A stretch of DNA of 64,000 bases from Eremothecium cymbalariae DBVPG#7215 (lineage: Eukaryota > Ascomycota > Saccharomycetes > Saccharomycetales > Saccharomycetaceae): NCBI RefSeq assembly GCF_000235365.1, contig NC_016453.1, forward strand, positions 1 to 64,000. The letters are read 5' to 3'. This document shows, piece by piece, positions 32,100-42,028 of the stretch. The notes beneath the pieces were generated by a model that was not told the DNA's origin, did no database searches, and saw only the letters and a list, made by a program, of their open reading frames with translations. Position 1 is the stretch's first letter. Each line of letters begins with the position of its first letter. Position numbers and translations under genes: made by a program.

Positions 32100-33041
32100 A
32101 TTTTGAGTTAAGTAATATTATACCAGCAGATTAAATTGGAAACAACTAAATCCAATTTTATTGCTTTAAATCTACTGTTTTTGTATATAAACTATGAGCC
32201 TCTGAATAACTGAAGTCTACTGTTTGGGCCTGTAGCGGCATAATTCATGAATAGATCAACGATTTCACCAAAATCATTTTTCATCATGTGATATTTTCTC
32301 AAAGAAACGTTAGACGTTTTTCCTGTAAGCAATGAATGCATAACTGACTCAAAAAACTTTAGAGTTTAGAAAAAGGTCTAGATAGAGAATAAAGTTTAAA
32401 GTGCATAGAATTTACATTGGAAGTACAAATATTGATATATTCATGGTGGTACAGAATATTAAGACCTTTTAGGACTAACTGAAGATAAATAATTGCCAGT
32501 GTCAAAAGTGACGAGCTCCCAATGATATTGAGATCAGTAGCTTCATCTCTGTCAGAGACGCTGGAATAGAGAGATAAGACGATATATAGCTGTTGTTTCA
32601 GCGTTAGAACAAAGTAGTCTAATTTATGGGTTGAATCTGGTTTATGTAGATTACTTTTGTTTATTAGGTTTTAATGGCCATTAATTATTGAGATTCTCGA
32701 TTTTTTGCCCAGCCACTATAACTATATTTTAATTACAGTATTCACGGTGTATAAATCTGGATGGCTATATATATTTATTACAATAATCCAGTGATTCTCC
32801 ATAATATGTTGTATATTCTATGGTTATCCGTGTTCTTTCAGTCATCTTCATGAAATTAAGAAGGATTGAAAACACTTTTATCAGCAAATATGTTTATTGT
32901 GAGACTATAAAACATGGAAAAAGTGTAGTAAATTTAGACCAACCCCATAAAATTAATTAGTAAAAGAAATTTGCATATAGAATCGATTCTTCTTAACGGG
33001 AAGAAACTACAAGACAATATTAATCATCTATACTAGTTCAT
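32100..33041. other. Spacer between OAF1-like copies 1 and 2
   Basis: About 940 very AT-rich bases. They hold a minus-strand decayed reading frame (32192-32670, separate entry) and presumably the copy 2 promoter. Confidence 0.5.
32192..32670 (-). pseudogene. Decayed reading frame, unidentified protein
   Basis: On the minus strand a frame without any early ATG stays open for about 103 codons (32670 down to the stop at 32359-32361), reading in part LKQQLYIVLSLYSSVSDRDE and TLAIIYLQLVLKGLNILYHH. A second frame then continues from about 32364 to a stop at 32192-32194, reading LKFFESVMHSLLTGKTSN and IVDLFMNYAATGPNSRLQLF. The two join sensibly with one small indel. The composition looks like a real, helix-rich, cytosolic protein and recalls C-terminal regions of zinc-cluster factors, but I cannot assign a family and see no intact paralogue in the window. 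Chance open reading in AT-rich DNA is possible but unlikely at this combined length. Confidence 0.5.
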
Positions 33042-35704
33042 ATGAGCTCTATACCGGCGGTTGAATCTATCTTGAAACCAAATGCTCATAAAAGGAAGTT
33101 GTCATATGTATGTATACCATGCAGAAAATGTAAGACTAAATGTGATAAGCAGAAGCCAACATGTAGCAGATGTGCTGAGCTGGGCTTATACTGTAGTTAC
33201 GATGTTGAGAAACAATTAACTGAAGATCCCAGTCATAAGATTCATAAATTGGAAGGTTTAGAGAAGGAACTGCAATATGGAGAGAAAAGACTAAAGAATT
33301 AGAGTTATTGACGTATCAGGATCTTGAAAGATCACCGTTAGTCCGATTGATACCTGCATCGAGCATTTACCCTAATGTTTCAAGCCAGATGTATAATTCA
33401 GAAGTTGATGAGATCGAACTTGATCGCTATGGTGAAAATCCCCCTCATATGTTCTTCGATATCTCTGAACATGAGGATGCTAAAGGTCAACTGATTTTGA
33501 ACCATATTATACGTGATAGATATATATCACCATTGATAGAAAACATTTTTGAGACTGTTGACGCCGACCTTCCTCCAGACAAGCGAATCCCAGCTCAGAG
33601 GGGTGAGATAAATGAACTAAAGTTTGAAATATTAGAAAATAAGTTCTACATGGAGTGTCAGCATTCAGAATACTTACCAAATATTAAAGAATTTATTACT
33701 GGCTTGCGTAATAATCAGGAGAAATCAGTTGTGACAAGGACAGGGTTTTTCTTTGCCCTTGTCGTTAATTCTATAGACTCTGTTTGCTTGGAAGATATCA
33801 ATCCACATGAAGAATATTCGAGTACGTTGAAGGAAATTATAGAACAATGTGAGAAGCATTTACCATCCTATGAAGCGATAGAATTTTATAAACTAAAATT
33901 TTACACCCATATTTATCCATTGGTACCGGTTATTGAAATTTCTATATTTGAGGAATGCATAGCAGAAATAGTCCAAAAGCACCCAGCTGCAACGGGAAAG
34001 GTTAAACTCTGTTTTGGGAAATATCACTTGAGACATAAGTTAACCAATCTAGCTATATTGCTACTTATTTTGACTGTGTCGCAGTTCCATATAGGTAACG
34101 AATGCCCAGAGGAAATTGAAATGCTAGTAAAGAAGGAAAGTCAAATATCAAGTGAGTTATTATTTCTTTCTCAGGTTTCGATCATTCATCTAGATATTAC
34201 TCACCACCCAGAGGAACAGCATATTAGTTATTTGCTTCTTCTATGGTATGCGTCAGTGTTGGATCTCAACGTTCACAATCAGACGTCACTTCTAAAAGCT
34301 GCGAATATGCTATTAAGCTTAATTCTCAGCACAGCAATGAAACTAGGATTTAATAGAGATCCAGAAGCATACTATCAGTTTAAAGAGGGTTTGGTGGACA
34401 AGAGGCTTATCAACTATAGGAGAAAAGTAACTCTTTGCATTATGCCAGTCGTCACATACCATATTCATTCACTGTCTCTTTATCCAACTATGAATTTTGG
34501 ACTTTTCAAAAATATTCTAGACACCGACACGAATACAATTCCTGAGTATCTAACCAAAGTTGCATCTAATATGGTAGAGTCTAACGATTTCGAAATTGAG
34601 GTACATAGGGTTATACTGTTAAGACACATTTTATCCGGATGGATTGATAGATTGAACAAGTTAAGTAAATGCAAGAATGCTTTTATGAAGCTAGACGAAA
34701 TTGAAGAGATCTCGCAGAAAGTGGTTAGATTTTTAGAGACAAACTTCCCTCTCAATGACGATACTCAAGCACTACATCGAAAGCAGTCTATGAATCTTGG
34801 ATACAAGGTAATCCTACTGGATTGGACCCCGCATATGATCGGTTTAGCCATCGCTTATCGGCTTGAGTACTATACCACAATTCTTCAACTCGAATGCGCG
34901 GTAATGTACTCGCTCGAACAAACAATCACTCCCCTCCCCGCCAACCTGCCAATCTTATACCAGCAAAGAATTCTAAATTCGACTACCAATATGATCACAG
35001 TGTTCAATCTCAGCTCTCAATATGAAAAGAGTTACAAACATTTACATTTTTCAAACGCTAACAATCAGTTTCTGAACTACTTGGTGCAATCTGCCGTCAA
35101 CAATAATGTCTATGGTATGTTTTCACTGTACCTGAGGTTTGAACACGTAGTATATTTACTACATGACAGGGCATCATCCCATCTTACGTCTAATCACTAT
35201 CAAGCTGACGCTTTTCACGAAACACAATTCAGAATCATGTCTCATATCAAAGATCTCTACTGTGAAATAACGAACCAATACTATACCTTTATAGAGCACA
35301 GAATTGGCTTCTCTTACTACAACATGTTTAGAAGCTGGCTCGTATTAAGGAGACTTCAAGCCATGAAGAAGGATAGCGTAACTTTAAGTACCTTGTTAAC
35401 AAAAACTGAAACGGCGAAAATGCATTATCACGCCGCCGCCTCATCCACCACCACCTCTTCTTCAAGCTCCATGGAAAATGATTTTTCCGCGCCGTTCTGC
35501 ATGCCCTCCTTCCCTTCGTCGTCTTCTACCCTCGAGCATATCTCTGCAATAATAATTGTTCACTCAGATATCCATACTAAACTCGTACAGCTTCTGGAGA
35601 AATCCTCATTCTCTATGTTTAAAGAACAAATGTTCTACCTATCGGCTGCTGTCAACAATAATAATCCGCATTTCCCACCGCCGCAAGCATTTGCTCCACC
35701 CTAA
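33042..35704 (+). CDS. Zn2Cys6 transcription factor, OAF1/PIP2 family, copy 2, frameshifted here
   Basis: Second tandem OAF1/PIP2-type gene. The zinc cluster (C24, C27, C34, C41, C44, C51; core CIPCRKCKTKCDKQKPTC) and linker are in the first frame, which stops at 33300-33302. The rest (33308-35704) is open one frame over. Adding one T beside 33278 would turn the break into KELQYWREKTKELELLTYQD, matching ELEYWKKKA and EIEYWKSKA in the sister genes, and give 887 residues. FYTHIYPLVPVIEISIFEEC is the conserved family block. It ends in an N- and P-rich tail rather than the acidic tail of copy 3. As read, only an 86-residue DNA-binding fragment would be made. It may be a young pseudogene or a base missing from the sequence. 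Confidence 0.8.
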
Positions 35705-36646
35705 AGGGAGAGGTGCATGCAGCCAACAGCACTTCCTCGAGGTAGTCACACTCATTAGACGCTGCTGCAGTAACAACTGTGTCATCCACTCCGGAAACCA
35801 ATCGGATTCACATATCAAACGTAAATTGCCTGGGTTATTTTTTTCCACTTCAGACCTACGTTTTGCCTAATCCAAAGCACTGAGGTTTTTCTTCACCACA
35901 ACTTTTTCTCTTGGCACGTAGAATCACCTCTACCGATGTGTTCTCTCTCACTATATCTCTATAATTTTCTTTACCTTTGATACTGCAAATACCTCAATAG
36001 AGAACAGACACATTATTAATACGCCGCAACTTTTAAATTTAAAAATTTCAGCAGTGGGGGCCTCGAGGTGGTGACCTCGAGGCAAGTGGTTGACTACATG
36101 AATAAGAGTAATATACTAGACTATGAAAAGGGAAGCTTGCCCTTCTCACCCTTCAGCGAGCAGACTGTCATAAGTGTTGATACTACGTAGATACAGCCTT
36201 TTTAGCCAAATATTGGCGGCGCCCACTTAAAGTTGCAAACCAGAAGAGAAGGAATGCACAAAAATTCCTACACACACGGCTTTCGAACGTAGATAGAATG
36301 TGGGACGTACGTAACAACAGCAGACTCACACACTGCTACAGAATATATGTGTTTTTGGGGTATATACAAAAAATAGTCTATTTAGAGCAAAACTAATCAT
36401 CCTGAGCCCCGATCACATAGTTCATGCGGGGTAACTCCTTTCTCAAATATGAAACTGGTAGCAATATTACATGTTGATGATATACCCAGGGAGCCAAACG
36501 GGGCAATGAGGGAGCAGTCAGGACGGCGTGAAAAATTGTCCAGCAAAATGCTAGAGTTTGGGTGCATGCAACAAAACAAAGGCTCAGATGTTCTTCAAGA
36601 CGATAGTCATTACTATTAGAAAAGCATACGTGAGATATAATATGCA
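35705..36646. promoter_or_regulatory. Spacer upstream of OAF1-like copy 3 with CCTCGAGG sites
   Basis: About 940 bases with no convincing gene. Three CCTCGAGG octamers occur: 35735-35742, 36061-36068 and 36075-36082, the last two forming an inverted repeat (separate entry). I searched by eye for an oleate response element (CGG-N3-TNA-N9-12-CCG) and found none. Minor open frames at 35556-35870 (+) and 36393-36716 (-) overlap the neighbouring genes and look non-coding. Confidence 0.45.
36060..36083. promoter_or_regulatory. Inverted repeat of GCCTCGAGGT, Xbp1-like sites
   Basis: Two perfect 10-base arms (GCCTCGAGGT at 36060-36069 and its complement at 36074-36083) flank a GGTG spacer about 565 bases upstream of OAF1-like copy 3. 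Each arm fits the published Xbp1 repressor consensus, roughly GCCTCGARG, as I recall it. It could equally form a 10-bp hairpin in RNA. A regulatory role is inference. Confidence 0.45.
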
Positions 36647-39583
36647 ATGGCGAAGCCTGAGGATATGAGCGGTGAACAATTCTCAGCAGAGTCTCCAGAA
36701 CGAAAGTACGTTTCAAAGCGTAATCGTATCTCGTTTGTTTGTCAAGCTTGTAGGAAAAGTAAAACCAAGTGCGACCGGGAGAAACCTAGGTGCAGCAGGT
36801 GTGCTAAGAATAATATTAAATGTGTTTATGATATTGAGAAGCAAAGTGCGCCGAGGGTTCCTAGTAAGGATGCTACTATCAAGAGGTTAACTCAGGAGTT
36901 GGAATATTGGAAGAAGAAAGCGGCACGGTATATGGATATGGAGGAGTCGGGACAGTTATCTCCTGGTAGGCGTCCTAAGTCTTCTAGTGATTTGACGGGT
37001 AGAGCTAGTTCTAGTGATTTGCATGTATTGAGTGATGATTTTACTTCTTCTCAGGATAGTTCTGCAGACGGGAAAAGGCTTCCCAGGCCTGATGAAATAT
37101 TGATAAATTTCTATGACCAGGCTCCGCAGCTGCTTATTAAGGATTCTATGAAGCGGGATGTGAAGGCTTCGTGCGAATTGTCGCAGGTTAGGCATGATAG
37201 GTTTCTTTCTATATTTCTTTCTTCGGTTTTTGCTAGTGCTTCAAAGAATGCGTTGATTCATTCTATTCCTTCAGATGATGCACCAGCCTTCTTCGATCGC
37301 ACCAAAAGAAAACAGAATGCGATGGCTTTACGTGATGCTATGTTCCAAATGGCTGCATCTGACAAGGATAGGGAACAGCTAATTCAGTTTACTGACCGCA
37401 TTTCGCAAGGCAATATGCTTGCAGAGAACCGTACGGGTTTCTACATCAGGATGTTTACCAGTACGCTTTATAAGAACTATGTTGAAGATCGTTGTCCTAA
37501 GGAAGCTATTTATTCGGATACTTTGAAAGATCTAATTGTGAGGATTGAAATGTTCTTGCCACCGTTGACTGATGTTAGAACTTATATGGCTCATTTTTAC
37601 AAATTTGTGTATCCGATCGTTCCCTTTTTGGAGATGGATTTGTTTGAAGCATCTTTGGCCGAAATTTTACAGGAAGATCCCTCCGGGAATGGCCGTATAA
37701 AATTAAATATTGGCCATGAGCATATAAGGTCTAAAATTGAAACGATTGCAATTCTTTTGATCGTTATGAAACTTTCTTATATTTCTATGACATTTTCTAA
37801 TCCTTCTGTGGATTATCGTGATAGTTCTATTAACAAGGAAGTCTTCGAGTGTTTGACTTCCTATCCGATCTCCGACGAGGCTGTAACGTTATCTCAAAAA
37901 GCAATAGCAAGCGTTAACTTATTCAATTGGACCAATGAGAATTGTGTCACTTGTCTCCTTTATTTATGGGCTTTCTTCGTCTTTGCCCCTCAAGATGGTG
38001 ATTTCTGTTTAGGCCAACCTACTGAGGTTATCTTGAGCCTCGTTAATTCTATGGCAATTAACATAGGTCTGCATAGGGACCCTTCAAAGTACGAACAGCT
38101 GAATGACCCTACAGTCTCTGATCCGAAACTCAGGAACTACCGTCGTAAGCTCTGGATATGTATATTCATTGCGTGCAGATATGAAGCTAGTCTTAGAGGA
38201 AAACATCCTCAATCCATGCAAGATCACAGTGATTCATTTTTGAATTCAGAATTTCCCCAACAGTACATGGAATCCGTGTTTTCAGATTTACCAGATGCAG
38301 ATCCTTATACAGTCATGATACACTCACTCACTTTCAAAAGGTATCAATTATTGTTAATGATGTCTGAACTTGATGAGATATCCATTCATAGCCGTTACAG
38401 GCTGCCTTTAGGAAGGATTGAATCACAGCTTGAAAATGTTCGCAATTTCTTGGAGAGAGAGGTTCCTTCAGACCTCACCGACTTTGAAAATGAGTCGGAG
38501 TTCCTGAAATTAAGCTCACTTTCTGGTCGTGATGAGATTGCAGATATAATGAAAATCAAGAAAGTTGTCTTTATGCAAGCGTATATGATTACGAGGTTGT
38601 CCGTAGTGCGGACAGTTATTAACCTGATGCTTTATTTCGAAAGATTGACCTCTGAATCCGGGAAAGAGTATATGCCATATTTTCAAAAATACTTCCTTCT
38701 CATGGTAAAGGAAACTATACTTTTTATTGAGATGCTTCTTAAGCACTTTGACTATAAGTCAAATGATCCATATTTCCTACACATGAAGTATAGTACCGAT
38801 AAAGTTGCTCAACTATGTGTATCCTCAGTGCTACTGCCTATGTTGTCCATTATTTTAAGGATGGTCCACTCTCAATATTTACTTCAAAAGATGTTGCAGA
38901 GCGGAGAAATGATAGGTGTAGAAGACATTCATGTTACCAAACAAAAATTGGATTTGATATCGACGATATATGAGAATAACATCGACATTTTGGAAATGCT
39001 ATGTACTGTTGTTACAAGGAAGTTGGGTTTCACATACTTTTCAGTATTCCAAATGTTAATTTTCTTTGATTATTGTAATCAAATAATTAGGAAAGGAGAA
39101 GTTTTAAACATCTTTTCAAGAATAACACAGCTTACGTATCATCCAAAAATTCGAGTCGGCATCTACCAAGGTTTTGGCATTGATGTAGACAAGAAGGATA
39201 CTATTTTGAAATTCCTCAACGATGCCACCTTTATCAAACAGACCAACATCCAACATTTAAAGAAACTGAAGGAATTTTCTGGTAAAATTCCGAAGAAAGT
39301 TGTTGATGTATTTCGTTCAGAAGGTACAAACGACGTCAAATTTTCAATGCAACCAACACCAGCTCGAAATGATCACCATACTTTTCCTGAGTGTAACAAC
39401 TTACCTTTCCCTGTCACTAATGACAATACCCAGGCACTAAATATGACGTCAAATGTTAATGATACCGGCCAGCCTTTTGGTGGAGATCTTCAAAACTTTG
39501 CCGCTGTGCAGCTAGATTCTCTAGTATCATTTGATGATTTAGACCTTTTAGACTATGAATTTTTATTTGGGAACAGTGGTTAA
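36647..39583 (+). CDS. OAF1: Oleate-responsive transcription factor Oaf1/Pip2, copy 3 (ancestral-like)
   Basis: The best preserved of the three tandem homologues of OAF1/PIP2 (YAL051W, YOR363C), which as a heterodimer sense fatty acids and activate peroxisome and beta-oxidation genes in S. cerevisiae. The 978-residue length matches Pip2 (996) and Oaf1 (1047). The zinc cluster (C32, C35, C42, C49, C52, C59) sits in RNRISFVCQACRKSKTKCDR, nearly identical to yeast Oaf1 as I recall it. Residues about 300-560 hold the regulatory core (VDYRDSSINKE; LGQPTEVILSLVNSMAINIG; GLHRDPSKYEQL). The C terminus is acidic-hydrophobic (VSFDDLDLLDYEFLFGN), a typical activation domain missing from copies 1 and 2. 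It adjoins GEM1, as expected for the original locus. Confidence 0.92.
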   Translation: MAKPEDMSGEQFSAESPERKYVSKRNRISFVCQACRKSKTKCDREKPRCSRCAKNNIKCVYDIEKQSAPRVPSKDATIKRLTQELEYWKKKAARYMDMEESGQLSPGRRPKSSSDLTGRASSSDLHVLSDDFTSSQDSSADGKRLPRPDEILINFYDQAPQLLIKDSMKRDVKASCELSQVRHDRFLSIFLSSVFASASKNALIHSIPSDDAPAFFDRTKRKQNAMALRDAMFQMAASDKDREQLIQFTDRISQGNMLAENRTGFYIRMFTSTLYKNYVEDRCPKEAIYSDTLKDLIVRIEMFLPPLTDVRTYMAHFYKFVYPIVPFLEMDLFEASLAEILQEDPSGNGRIKLNIGHEHIRSKIETIAILLIVMKLSYISMTFSNPSVDYRDSSINKEVFECLTSYPISDEAVTLSQKAIASVNLFNWTNENCVTCLLYLWAFFVFAPQDGDFCLGQPTEVILSLVNSMAINIGLHRDPSKYEQLNDPTVSDPKLRNYRRKLWICIFIACRYEASLRGKHPQSMQDHSDSFLNSEFPQQYMESVFSDLPDADPYTVMIHSLTFKRYQLLLMMSELDEISIHSRYRLPLGRIESQLENVRNFLEREVPSDLTDFENESEFLKLSSLSGRDEIADIMKIKKVVFMQAYMITRLSVVRTVINLMLYFERLTSESGKEYMPYFQKYFLLMVKETILFIEMLLKHFDYKSNDPYFLHMKYSTDKVAQLCVSSVLLPMLSIILRMVHSQYLLQKMLQSGEMIGVEDIHVTKQKLDLISTIYENNIDILEMLCTVVTRKLGFTYFSVFQMLIFFDYCNQIIRKGEVLNIFSRITQLTYHPKIRVGIYQGFGIDVDKKDTILKFLNDATFIKQTNIQHLKKLKEFSGKIPKKVVDVFRSEGTNDVKFSMQPTPARNDHHTFPECNNLPFPVTNDNTQALNMTSNVNDTGQPFGGDLQNFAAVQLDSLVSFDDLDLLDYEFLFGNSG

Positions 39584-39803
39584 TGGTTTTTGTTTTTATT
39601 AACACATTGTTACCATATGTGTATACCCATTTCATACCTTGTATAAAGGTTGATAAACCCTTATATCAGTTTGTAAATGTTTCCCTCATGTGTCTGTTGC
39701 ACAGCATAACAAGCTTTTGTAATTAGAAGTTGACATTAGATATTAAATATTCATAACATAAATATAACGTTTGTTACAACAATACGTACTCCATGTTGGA
39801 TGA

Positions 39804-41783
39804 CTATGCAGAAGAGTTGCTCAAACTCCGTATAATTTTTGAAAGAGTGAAAGTAAATATGGAAGCAAATCCTAATACTGAACCTGCCACTACTGCAGCT
39901 TGCCAAAAAACAGTAGTATCTTTTTGAACTATCTCTGGCTGTAGATCTGGAGTATTTTTCGCTGGTTCAAGAGCCACTTCAGTCAATTTTATGAACAATT
40001 CGTTTAGTGAACTAGGCCAGATGCATGAAGTATGTAACGGATGTTCGAGCAATAGCTCTTCAGTAAAGTCATCTGGCTGGATATGACACCGCTGTTGTTG
40101 TTTATCCAAATCTGCTTTTAATGCAATGAACACCATAGGCAACCTTTTCAAGTGTGGGTACTTATGAATCAGGTCAACAAGGCAGGAAAAAGATTCTGGA
40201 TCACTTGAGTCGTAAGTTAGACACAAAACATCACATTCTTTCAACTTGTTATGATTTTCTAAAATAGCAGGTTCCTGTTCTCCAAGTTCTTGTAAGATCA
40301 AGTAATATTGCTTACCACCTTTTAATTCCAAGCTGTTTACTGCAATCTTAGGTCTTATTGTCGGCGAATAAGATTCGCTAAAACGGCGGCCAAGAAATGA
40401 CTGTAGTAAAGAAGTTTTACCACTATGCGGTTTACCTATCACATAACAATTGAAGACCTGACGATCATTAACTGGGGCCCGGTAAAAAATTCCATTTCTG
40501 CGCCTTTTACGCCTTGCTCTTGTTACATGCAAAGCCAATTTGGCATCTTTCTCAAAACCCAAGTAAACGAGATACTCTGTTGTAGTTTTATAATCAATAA
40601 ATGTTGTCATACTCCATTGTGCTAGCCATCCTTGTAACGTAATAAAGCCTTGATTGTTGATTACTGTCGAATATGGGAAGCTGGTTTCAGACCATAATTT
40701 TGGGAGACCAGGTGTACATTTGAAAAGGTCATCCAACTCTTCTGCATTCAAACCACCATCATTATCTTTATCAAATGTTAAAAATACATCCACTAAAAAG
40801 CGGTAGCCCACCGGGCTCAATTCAATACTAGAAGAATCTGCAGTGTCCACCTTGGGGTGTAGAACCTTATCGCTGATGGACAAAGAATCTGTGTAATGAA
40901 ACGCACGTAATATGCCCCACGTTGTCTCATGTCTCCCGTTTTCTGCGTACAATTTATTTAAAACCAAGAATCCTAATTTAGTGATACCTTTCCCGTCGAC
41001 ATACAAAGTACGTCTTGCGTACTTCTGAGTTGGGGCTGAAATGTTCTCCAGTGTAGTATGTATGAACTTTAACTCATTGGTATCCATAGTCTTCCCAAAA
41101 CATTTCTTTTGCAGGGCTGATATTTCATCATTATTAAGGAAACCATCTTGATCTTTGTCACATAAAATAAATACCCGTTTTAAGGCTAGAACGACTAGCG
41201 GCTTTAGTTCTCCAACACGGGCATCAAAAAGAGGTGCCAATGGATGAGTAATCGCACGCTGACAAAGATAAAACGCTTGACTAACGTTTAAATTAGTTTT
41301 CGCGCTGCATTTTATGCATGTCTCCACTTCCTTAAATGCCTTTAAAATAGGAATAAACTCCTCATCTTCAACCGTAGTATCTCCTTCCTCTTCTCCATTC
41401 AGATAACCGCTACTCAGAGGAATCCTCTCATCACACTTGTTCCTGCAGAGTATGACAGGAAGGTTGAGACCAAGTGACCGGAACATCATCATCCAGTATA
41501 ATGAAATCCGCTCATATGATTCATGCCCGTCGTACACCAACCAAATAACATCTGCATTTTTCAACTCTTTCTGTAAACTAGCAGGATTAGCATTCGTAGA
41601 GTCAACCAGTATCGTATTTTGAGGCGAATATGGACTAGCGGAAAAATCTCTCGGTATTGTCACCGTAGGAAGGGCATCTTGTAAGTTAGGGATGAACTGA
41701 TCTTTAACCAAGCTTGCAATCAGACTAGATTTTCCAACACCTGTATCTCCACATACTACAACTCTAATTCTCTCCTTAGCCAT
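39804..41783 (-). CDS. GEM1: Mitochondrial Rho GTPase Gem1 (Miro)
   Basis: Tail-anchored outer-membrane GTPase that controls mitochondrial inheritance and ER-mitochondria contacts (ERMES-associated). Domains in order: GTPase 1 with P-loop [10 protein letters not shown] and CRNKCDE; EF hand [14 protein letters not shown]; linker; EF hand [14 protein letters not shown]; GTPase 2 with [11 protein letters not shown] and [11 protein letters not shown]; and a C-terminal membrane anchor [20 protein letters not shown]. The frame extends 20 codons upstream to 41843, but ATG at 41783 ([13 protein letters not shown]) matches the yeast start and gives 659 residues (yeast 662). It diverges from PRE10 across 245 bases. 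Confidence 0.96.
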   Translation of the reverse strand: MAKERIRVVVCGDTGVGKSSLIASLVKDQFIPNLQDALPTVTIPRDFSASPYSPQNTILVDSTNANPASLQKELKNADVIWLVYDGHESYERISLYWMMMFRSLGLNLPVILCRNKCDERIPLSSGYLNGEEEGDTTVEDEEFIPILKAFKEVETCIKCSAKTNLNVSQAFYLCQRAITHPLAPLFDARVGELKPLVVLALKRVFILCDKDQDGFLNNDEISALQKKCFGKTMDTNELKFIHTTLENISAPTQKYARRTLYVDGKGITKLGFLVLNKLYAENGRHETTWGILRAFHYTDSLSISDKVLHPKVDTADSSSIELSPVGYRFLVDVFLTFDKDNDGGLNAEELDDLFKCTPGLPKLWSETSFPYSTVINNQGFITLQGWLAQWSMTTFIDYKTTTEYLVYLGFEKDAKLALHVTRARRKRRRNGIFYRAPVNDRQVFNCYVIGKPHSGKTSLLQSFLGRRFSESYSPTIRPKIAVNSLELKGGKQYYLILQELGEQEPAILENHNKLKECDVLCLTYDSSDPESFSCLVDLIHKYPHLKRLPMVFIALKADLDKQQQRCHIQPDDFTEELLLEHPLHTSCIWPSSLNELFIKLTEVALEPAKNTPDLQPEIVQKDTTVFWQAAVVAGSVLGFASIFTFTLSKIIRSLSNSSA

Positions 41784-41923
41784 ACCTGAATTATCTAGAT
41801 AAGTCCCTACTAAACCATATAAAATTGTTTTGGTGTGATGCAAATGTTCATTAGTGTAGTTCCGTTTGAAAATGTGATGGAGAACTTTGCTTCAACAAAT
41901 CCGGGTAATAAAAGCTGGAGTAG

Positions 41924-41932
41924 GGTGGCAAA
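41924..41932 (+). promoter_or_regulatory. PACE proteasome-associated control element
   Basis: GGTGGCAAA is an exact match to the Rpn4-binding PACE nonamer. It lies 97 bases upstream of the ATG at 42029 and supports both the identity of PRE10 and the placement of its start codon upstream of the proposed intron. Confidence 0.85.
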
Positions 41933-42028
41933 AAAGTGTAACTTTCAAAGGTTGGAATCTTATAATTTGATATAATAAAAGGATGCAGTAAGTGAATAGT
42001 ACTTGAATTCTACTCAGTTATAAGTTCA

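Noticed and set aside
35556..35870. A plus-strand open frame overlapping the 3' end of OAF1-like copy 2
   Set aside because: It overlaps the coding end in another frame with no start-codon context or similarity. I considered it as a frameshifted extension of copy 2 but saw no family motif in it.
36393..36716. A 107-codon minus-strand open frame overlapping the start of OAF1-like copy 3
   Set aside because: It runs antisense into a well-supported gene, has no recognisable similarity, and its composition is unlike the neighbouring genes.
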